From: Comamonadaceae bacterium G21597-S1
Lineage (GTDB): Bacteria > Pseudomonadota > Gammaproteobacteria > Burkholderiales > Burkholderiaceae_C
Length of the DNA stretch: 39,613 bases
NCBI GenBank assembly: GCA_027214345.1
Contig: JAPWHR010000026.1
Location: 1 to 39,613, forward strand
Reading direction: 5' to 3'
Position numbers and translations under genes: made by a program. The notes below the pieces were generated by a model that saw only the letters and a list, made by a program, of their open reading frames with translations, was not told where the DNA came from and searched no databases. Positions 34,892 through 39,613 of this stretch are shown one piece after another. Position 1 is the first letter of the stretch, and every line of letters begins with the position of its first letter.

Positions 34892-35892
34892 TGCAGCTGT
34901 CGATCACGCACACCACCCGCTACGACTACGCGCCCCCGGTGGACGTGGCCCAGCATATCGCCTGCCTGCGGCCACGCACGACCGTCGTGCAGCAGTTGCT
35001 GTCGCACCAGTTGAGCGTCTCGCCGACGCCGTCGCAATGCCGCGAGTCGGTCGACGCGTTCGGCAACCAGCGCAGCTTCCTGTCGCTGCAGATTCCGCAC
35101 GACCGGCTCGAGGTCACGGCCACCAGCGTGGTCCAGACCCGTTCGCTGGATATGTCGGCCGTCGCCCTGCCGTGGGAACAGGCCGCCGAGCATTTCCGCT
35201 ACCGGGCCGACGCGGTCTACGACGCCGATGTCGAGTTCCGCTTCCCGTCCCAGCACGTGCCGCGGCACGCCGAGTTCGCGGCCTATGCGCAACCGAGCTT
35301 CACGCCCGATGCCGACCTGCATGCGGCCACGCTGGACCTGATGCAGCGCATCCACCAGGAATTCCGCTACGACAGCCAGAGCACCGAGGTGCACACGCCG
35401 GCGCTCGAGGCGCTGCGCCAGCGCCATGGCGTGTGCCAGGACTTCGCCCACATCATGATCGCCTGCCTGCGTTCGCTGGGCCTGTCGGCGCGTTACGTCA
35501 GCGGCTACCTGCTGACCCAGCCGCCACCGGGCCAGCCGCGGCTGGTCGGCGCCGATGCCTCGCATGCCTGGATCTCGCTGCTGCTGCCCACGCAGGACGG
35601 CGCCACCCGCTGGTGCGACTTCGACCCGACCAACGACCGCTGGGGCTGGGGCGCACCCGGCGACGACTACGTGGTCCTGGCGCTCGGGCGCGACTTTGCC
35701 GACGTCTCGCCGATCCGCGGCGTGATCCACGGCGGCGCCAGCCATGAACTGACGGTGGCCGTCACCGTCGCGCCGCTGGACGCCGAGGCCGACACAGGCC
35801 ATACACTGTTCGACGCGTCGCCTGCGGCGGCACCCGTCGCCCCCTCGCAAACCCAGTCACAGTCACAGTCACAGTCAAAAGCATCACCATGA
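34891..35892 (+). CDS. Transglutaminase family protein
   Basis: A 333-residue transglutaminase-like protein. It has the bacterial N-terminal domain (HTTRYDYAPPV at 7-17) and a core with C182 in HGVCQDF, H225 in DASHAW and D245 in FDPTND. This is the short YebA/SMc-type relative of the DUF2126 protein, with an intact triad. It has no signal peptide. The start overlaps the stop of the ATP-grasp/alpha-E gene by one base, and its stop overlaps the RidA start (ATGA). The last 50 residues are low complexity and end in alternating Gln and Ser coded by four exact CAGTCA repeats. It likely works with the ligase as a matching peptidase or amidase; the substrate is unknown. Confidence 0.94.
   Translation: MQLSITHTTRYDYAPPVDVAQHIACLRPRTTVVQQLLSHQLSVSPTPSQCRESVDAFGNQRSFLSLQIPHDRLEVTATSVVQTRSLDMSAVALPWEQAAEHFRYRADAVYDADVEFRFPSQHVPRHAEFAAYAQPSFTPDADLHAATLDLMQRIHQEFRYDSQSTEVHTPALEALRQRHGVCQDFAHIMIACLRSLGLSARYVSGYLLTQPPPGQPRLVGADASHAWISLLLPTQDGATRWCDFDPTNDRWGWGAPGDDYVVLALGRDFADVSPIRGVIHGGASHELTVAVTVAPLDAEADTGHTLFDASPAAAPVAPSQTQSQSQSQSKASP
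35854..35877 (+). repeat. Hexanucleotide tandem repeat (CAGTCA x4)
   Basis: Four perfect copies of CAGTCA lie in frame near the 3' end of the transglutaminase gene and encode Gln-Ser repeats. Gain or loss of units would change length without shifting the frame or disturbing the downstream RidA start. Confidence 0.85.
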
Positions 35893-36347
35893 ACGTCTAC
35901 GACAAACTCACCGAACTCGACATCACGCTGCCGCCGGTGGCCATGCCCGCCGCAGCTTACCTGCCCTTCGTGCAGACCGGCAAGCTGGTCTTTCTCAGCG
36001 GCCACATCGCGAAGAAGGACGGCAAGCCCTGGGTCGGCCAGCTGGGCAAGAACATGACCACCGACGAAGGCAAGGCCGCGGCACGCGCGATCGCCATCGA
36101 CCTGATGGGCACGCTGCACGTGGCCGTCGGCGGCGACCTGAACCGGGTCAAGCGCATCGTCAAGCTGATGGCGCTGGTCAACTCGACCGGCGACTTCACC
36201 GAGCAGCACCTGGTGACCAACGGCGCCAGCGAACTGATCGGCCAGGTGTTCGGCGACAACGGCGCCCATGCCCGCAGCGCCTTCGGCGTGGCCCAGGTCC
36301 CGATGGGCGCCTGCGTCGAGATCGAGATGATTGCCGAGATCGAATAG
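35889..36347 (+). CDS. RidA family protein
   Basis: A 152-residue protein of the RidA/YjgF/UK114 family. Canonical RidA releases ammonia from reactive enamine/imine intermediates made by PLP enzymes. This copy belongs to the longer subgroup, recognised by KLVFLSGHIAKKDGKPWVGQLG and the GDLNRVKRIVKLMALVN stretch, and lacks the exact catalytic Arg context of archetypal RidA (it ends GACVEIEMIAEIE), so deaminase activity is not certain. Its start overlaps the transglutaminase stop in ATGA, so it is translationally coupled to the amidoligase operon. Whether that link is functional or only positional is open. Confidence 0.92.
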   Translation: MNVYDKLTELDITLPPVAMPAAAYLPFVQTGKLVFLSGHIAKKDGKPWVGQLGKNMTTDEGKAAARAIAIDLMGTLHVAVGGDLNRVKRIVKLMALVNSTGDFTEQHLVTNGASELIGQVFGDNGAHARSAFGVAQVPMGACVEIEMIAEIE

Positions 36348-36460
36348 GCTGGCGGGCGCCGGATCACGCGGCCATGCCCTTCGTGCGCCAGGATGGCACA
36401 GGTCTGAGGCAGGCGTTTGCCGCTACCCTGTTCGCTTCAACGCTTCGAGGAACCCTGTCC

Positions 36461-36871
36461 ATGGACACCAGAACCCTGACCGGTAGCTGCCTGTGCGGCG
36501 CCGTCCACTACACCGTACACGGCGAGCCCCAGCGCGCCTTTCACTGCCACTGTTCGCGTTGCCGCAAGGCGACCGGCACCGGCCATGCGACCAACCTGTT
36601 CGTCGCCGGCACCCTCACCTGGGACGCCGGCGAGGCACTGGTGCACCACTTCAAATTGCCCGAGGCCCAGCGGTTCACGAATGCGTTCTGCAGCGAATGT
36701 GGCGCACGGCTGCCCCGTTCGGCCCCCGGGTCGGGCATGGTCATGATCCCGATGGGCTCACTGGACGTCGACCCGGGACTCGAACCCCAGGGACGGATCT
36801 TCCAGGGCTCGCGGACGTCCTGGTCGTGCAGCGACAAGGCGCTGCCGGGGTTCGACACGATGCCGGGGTGA
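36461..36871 (+). CDS. GFA family protein (glutathione-dependent formaldehyde-activating enzyme fold)
   Basis: A 136-residue zinc protein of the GFA/CENP-V fold. The cysteine pattern is complete: C10 and C12 (CLCG), C29, C31 and C34 (CHCSRC), and C77 and C80 (CSEC). Members are annotated as S-hydroxymethylglutathione synthases by similarity, but most have no shown activity. ATG at 36461 is chosen because the frame upstream to 36374 lacks family character. It is 113 bases after the RidA gene and is the last gene with host-like composition before the AT-richer right end. Confidence 0.92.
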   Translation: MDTRTLTGSCLCGAVHYTVHGEPQRAFHCHCSRCRKATGTGHATNLFVAGTLTWDAGEALVHHFKLPEAQRFTNAFCSECGARLPRSAPGSGMVMIPMGSLDVDPGLEPQGRIFQGSRTSWSCSDKALPGFDTMPG

Positions 36872-36980
36872 GTGAAGGCGAAGGGATGCGTGGCCCGCAA
36901 TGGCGTCGCGTCGCGTCGCGCCGATCGGCCCGGTGGCGTGCAGTTTCTTGCGATGCCGGCTTCACGGCCGGTGGGCGGGG

Positions 36981-37208
36981 GTGGCTGGCTGGTCTTTAGG
37001 GCTCTTTGTGGTGCTTCAGCCTGGTTGCGTTTGCGGCCATCCGATGGCCTTGGCCAGCGCCAGCGGGGTGCCGGAACTGGACGGGGTGCAGGTCTACACG
37101 ACGGTCCGGTATCGGGTTGTCCCGTTCAATGCCAGACAGCAGCCGTTGGTGGCGGTCCGGAATGTGCCCGAAGCCGAATTTCAGTTTGCCGAAATGCCAG
37201 CCCGATAG
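36981..37208 (+). CDS. Possible small exported protein or remnant
   Basis: A 75-residue frame with a GTG start, a short hydrophobic stretch (SLGLFVVLQPGC) and a polar tail (VPELDGVQVYTTVRYRVVPF). Codon use in the second half is host-like (ACG, GTC, CGG, GCC), which is the main reason to list it. No family is recognised, and the first part has weak signal-peptide character. It may equally be a decayed gene end. Confidence 0.2.
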   Translation: MAGWSLGLFVVLQPGCVCGHPMALASASGVPELDGVQVYTTVRYRVVPFNARQQPLVAVRNVPEAEFQFAEMPAR

Positions 37209-37565
37209 CGGCCGTTGAACCCACCGGATGCTGCTCACTGGATTGACGGCGGAGATCGGCAAAGCCGCCCTTCAATTCACCTCGACAGAATCGCATTGCC
37301 GTCACTGGCGGCGGAAAATCCTGATACAGGTATGCAGCGTAACCTGACGGCCAGCAATGCCAGCTTTCGGGGGAGTCGATTTCCTAGAATTGGAGGTCAG
37401 TCAACTGCCGTTCGTGTGGCCAGTTATCGACCCAACACGGACATTCGAGATCTTGGTCTTGTCGCCATAAAGCTGCCCTTCGCCCAAGAAGAACGCACAG
37501 AGTCAATGCAGGCAGTCTCATGTGCCAAACTTGCCGTGTTGCGAAGGACCCGCCCATGCTGAGCC
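37209..37565. other. Stretch without a convincing gene; composition change
   Basis: About 360 bases in which I see no recognisable coding region on either strand. Base composition falls from the GC-rich background to a more balanced mix here and remains so to the right edge. It probably contains the junction of an acquired segment. No tRNA, direct repeat or integrase that would mark an attachment site is visible. Confidence 0.5.
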
Positions 37566-38045
37566 CTAGAACGCTTGGCCAGACCTCACGATAAAGTCCA
37601 AGAAGGGTCTGCATTGAACGCCCACGGAGGGCAAACGACATACGGCCGGGATCTTGTACCGTCGCGTGTTCACAGGTAGTTGGGTCTGGATCGCTTCATT
37701 GCTGATCAGATCATACTGATGGCAGCGCGCAGTAGCGATTATCAGCAAGTCGTTCTCTCCAACACCGTCAGCATGGTAGTCGTCACCGACGACTCCGATG
37801 AGATGCTTGATTCGGTTTGCCTCCTGGGTGATCGCGTTGGTGACGGGCAATATCATGATTCCCGCCGCTCGCAGCCATGCGCCGCACTCAGGTGACACGT
37901 GAGTCACCTCCTCCAGTGCGACATACGGGATCATCATGCGCGTGGCATGGATCTCGCCGGCCATATACGCCCAGAGCGGCGGAAAAGAGGCCAGGGGATA
38001 GTTGTCCCACGCGTAGATTGCCGATGACGCATCAAGCACCTGCAA
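37566..38045 (-). CDS. DUF4411 family PIN-domain protein (putative toxin nuclease)
   Basis: A 159-residue protein with PIN-like features. D5 sits in [13 protein letters not shown]45 and E46 in VALEEV, D99 in [11 protein letters not shown], and a late acidic/polar patch in DLISNEA. These are positions expected to hold the metal ion of a small ribonuclease. The length and sequence style fit DUF4411. The likely start is TTG at 38045 (with GTG at 38039 as an alternative), 14 bases inside the end of the upstream ImmA/IrrE gene, so the two are coupled. DUF4411 genes commonly follow an XRE-ImmA gene, which suggests a toxin held or activated by its partner. Codon use is unlike the core genes, consistent with transfer. 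Confidence 0.8.
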   Translation of the reverse strand: MQVLDASSAIYAWDNYPLASFPPLWAYMAGEIHATRMMIPYVALEEVTHVSPECGAWLRAAGIMILPVTNAITQEANRIKHLIGVVGDDYHADGVGENDLLIIATARCHQYDLISNEAIQTQLPVNTRRYKIPAVCRLPSVGVQCRPFLDFIVRSGQAF

Positions 38046-39183
38046 CGTATCGCTCCAGGCTGTGCAGGTCTGTCAACTTCAGTCCGTCGAGGTACGAACA
38101 CGCCTTGGTCGCCGTGATTTTTCTCGACCCAAGAGCGCTGAGCACTGTTTTGACGAACATGTCTCCGAAAATGTGCTTCGGCTCCCGATGACGATACGCG
38201 CGACTACCGCCACCCTCGTCGTCTTCGTACTTCCGCCCATGCAAAAACGTCCGGTAGGCCGTGTAGCGCTCCTGAGGTAGCCGTCCCAAATCCAAGAGGC
38301 GCCGCAGAATGACCTCGGTGCTGACACCCCATCGCTGCCGGAAGGGCGCTAGCCAAAGCTCATACTGTTCGACGGCGGCGGGGCGCTCGTCATCGCGAAC
38401 CTGAGCAAGCCAGGCGTCGGGCACCAGGAGATGACCAGCGAACGCGTTCGCTGCGCGCTCATTCCCTTGCTGCGAGTGCATGTCTGCATCGTCGTCGATC
38501 GAACTCTCGCCGTGCAGGAGCAGATGTCCAAGCTCGTGCATTAGAGTGAACGACTGCTGCGACTCCGCGCGAGTCTTCTTCACGACGATGACAGGGCAGA
38601 TGTCGCTCCAAATACTAAACCCAATGATCGGACTTTCCTTCGCGATCTGCCATCGACCGGCGTACCCATTGCTCCGAAATACGAGGATTCCCTTGGCTTC
38701 AACGGCGCGCCTAAACCCGTCGAAGGTGTTGACTTGATCGAGGCCTAGCCATTGGCGCACAACCACAGCCGCCTCGGCGGGGCGCCTACCGAACACATTG
38801 ACCGGGGCAAAGACTGGGTAGTCTTCAGGATGCAGTTCTTCGCGAAGGGCAAGGTACAGTTCCCGCTGATGCTCTACACGTTCAATCAGTTTGCGAATGT
38901 TGGGCGAAAGCTCCGGCTTCTGATTCGTCAACGTCCGATACTGAACAGAATGGACTTGTTGTTCATCCACGGGGCCAGAATCGAGGAAAAAGAGGACCCC
39001 GCGACCGAAGTAGTCCGCGAGTTTGCGAAGTTGCGCGAACGTCAGTCCAACTTCATTGTCCAGTAGGTCGGCGAGGGCCCTTTGCGGGATGCCAGCCTCC
39101 TCGGCGGCCTGTTCGAGCGAAACGCCGCGCTCGTTCGCGCACCAGCGAATGCGCTCGGTGTTGATCGACTCGATGCGGTTCAT
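38032..39183 (-). CDS. XRE-type HTH domain and ImmA/IrrE family metallo-endopeptidase
   Basis: A 383-residue two-domain protein. An N-terminal XRE helix-turn-helix (about 8-65, [20 protein letters not shown]) should bind DNA. A zinc peptidase domain follows with HELGH at 216-220 (H216, E217, H220) and a third ligand in [13 protein letters not shown] (E242). ImmA/IrrE proteins relieve repression by cutting a regulator, as in ICEBs1 and in Deinococcus. Fused XRE-ImmA proteins pair with small toxins in mobile regions. It overlaps the DUF4411 gene by 14 bases and follows a small reading frame by 28 bases. It may be both regulator and neutraliser of the PIN protein. Lower GC than the core genes. 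Confidence 0.9.
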   Translation of the reverse strand: MNRIESINTERIRWCANERGVSLEQAAEEAGIPQRALADLLDNEVGLTFAQLRKLADYFGRGVLFFLDSGPVDEQQVHSVQYRTLTNQKPELSPNIRKLIERVEHQRELYLALREELHPEDYPVFAPVNVFGRRPAEAAVVVRQWLGLDQVNTFDGFRRAVEAKGILVFRSNGYAGRWQIAKESPIIGFSIWSDICPVIVVKKTRAESQQSFTLMHELGHLLLHGESSIDDDADMHSQQGNERAANAFAGHLLVPDAWLAQVRDDERPAAVEQYELWLAPFRQRWGVSTEVILRRLLDLGRLPQERYTAYRTFLHGRKYEDDEGGGSRAYRHREPKHIFGDMFVKTVLSALGSRKITATKACSYLDGLKLTDLHSLERYVAGA

Positions 39184-39211
39184 TTCGACAGTTGCTGCAG
39201 AGCGTAAGCCC

Positions 39212-39520
39212 CTATGGAGAAGGCATCTTTATTGGGTATTGCCATAGTACCTGAAGGCGGTCGCCGTGTCGGCGCGGCTTATCGAGCCCGTCTTTGGCGC
39301 ATGAGGAGTACCACGCCGCCGCCAAATCGCTCAATTGTCTCTTGAAAGGGTCACCAAAAAGCTGCCTGTCGCAAACGACAGGTCCATGCCAATCGCGGGG
39401 ATACGTATCGCCGAAATTGGCGCCATTTTGTTGACCGTCAAGTTCAGATCTCAACGGCTGGTCAGGAGCGATCAGTTGCAAGATTCGAATGTCGTTTGCC
39501 AGTCTTGAAGGGTCAGACAT
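39212..39520 (-). CDS. Hypothetical protein of 102 residues
   Basis: A 102-residue frame (MSDPSRLANDIRILQ at the start) with a polar, Asp-rich middle (DTYPRDWHGPVVCDRQ). No family is recognised, and there are no membrane segments or signal peptide. It lies 28 bases before the XRE-ImmA gene on the same strand and overlaps the reading frame at the right edge by 49 bases. It could be the first partner of a three-gene module, or an unrelated or non-coding frame. Codon use is mixed and not host-like. Confidence 0.4.
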   Translation of the reverse strand: MSDPSRLANDIRILQLIAPDQPLRSELDGQQNGANFGDTYPRDWHGPVVCDRQLFGDPFKRQLSDLAAAWYSSCAKDGLDKPRRHGDRLQVLWQYPIKMPSP

Positions 39521-39613
39521 ACGGGAAGGCTGGGGCGCCGCTTGCGACTTTCGATGATGATTTCGAAGTTCAAACTGCTTGCCTCGAAGCTGACGATCAG
39601 GCTGGCCCTCTCA
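39472..39613 (-). CDS. Partial reading frame at the right edge (C-terminus only)
   Basis: The last 46 codons of a frame that enters from beyond the window on the minus strand and stops at 39472-39474. The visible part (SLIVSFEASSLNFEIIIESR) uses many GTC, ATC and CTG codons and looks coding. No domain can be assigned from this length. It overlaps the 102-residue frame by 49 bases, so one of the two may not be real. Confidence 0.4.
   Translation of the reverse strand, partial: ERASLIVSFEASSLNFEIIIESRKRRPSLPVCLTLQDWQTTFESCN

Noticed and set aside
37290-37345. A stretch containing GGCGGCGGAAAATCCTGA that faintly recalls insertion-sequence ends
   Set aside because: Only one copy, no matching inverted partner and no transposase frame nearby, so a mobile element cannot be supported.

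Overview
The window is GC-rich, densely coded and typical of a Burkholderiales betaproteobacterium. Support comes from an orphan Bug-type (TctC) periplasmic binding protein, several LysR regulators, heavy G/C use at third codon positions, and the pairing of circularly permuted ATP-grasp, alpha-E and transglutaminase genes. Genus cannot be fixed from the sequence alone. The last ~2.6 kb (from about 37,000) is visibly richer in A/T, with different codon use, and looks like an acquired patch.

Layout. 1-194: a long imperfect hairpin element. 195-6271: an HDAC-like deacetylase (-), diverging from a tight MoxR / DUF58 / TgpA-type transglutaminase / MltB-like transglycosylase series (+). 6291-11612: one 1773-residue hybrid sensor kinase with a membrane N-terminus, about five PAS domains, HisKA-HATPase, REC, Hpt, REC and EAL (-). 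11737-16785: alpha-E, circularly permuted ATP-grasp and comEC (all -). 16899-22267: a LysR regulator, an enolase-superfamily enzyme, a Bug binding protein, an arylmalonate-decarboxylase homologue and an FMN-dependent 2-hydroxyacid dehydrogenase (all +). 22217-27011: a second LysR regulator (-) diverging from indolepyruvate:ferredoxin oxidoreductase genes iorA-iorB (+). 27094-28480: SUI1/YciH and a quinone-reductase-like MDR enzyme (-). 28689-36347: transglutaminase-DUF2126, an ATP-grasp/alpha-E fusion, a second transglutaminase and a RidA protein, with start and stop codons overlapping at two junctions. 36461-36871: a GFA protein. 36872-37565: almost empty. 37566-39613: a PIN-domain DUF4411 protein, an XRE/ImmA-IrrE protease and two poorly defined reading frames (all -).

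Two themes stand out. First, a catabolic island (16.9-27.0 kb) joins a cofactor-free arylmalonate decarboxylase with a mandelate/lactate-dehydrogenase-like flavoenzyme, a mandelate-racemase-fold enzyme, a solute-binding protein and a 2-oxoacid:ferredoxin oxidoreductase. A route from an aryl (hydroxy)malonate to a 2-oxoacid and on to an acyl-CoA is a reasonable but untested reading. Second, two paralogous ATP-grasp + alpha-E modules, one split (11.7-14.2 kb) and one fused and flanked by transglutaminases (28.7-35.9 kb), sit about 14 kb apart. ATP-grasp/alpha-E/transglutaminase sets have been predicted from comparative genomics to form and break peptide-like amide bonds, but their product is largely unknown. 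A third, TgpA-type transglutaminase lies at 3.2-5.2 kb. The PIN/ImmA pair at the right edge resembles a toxin-regulator or defence-associated module.
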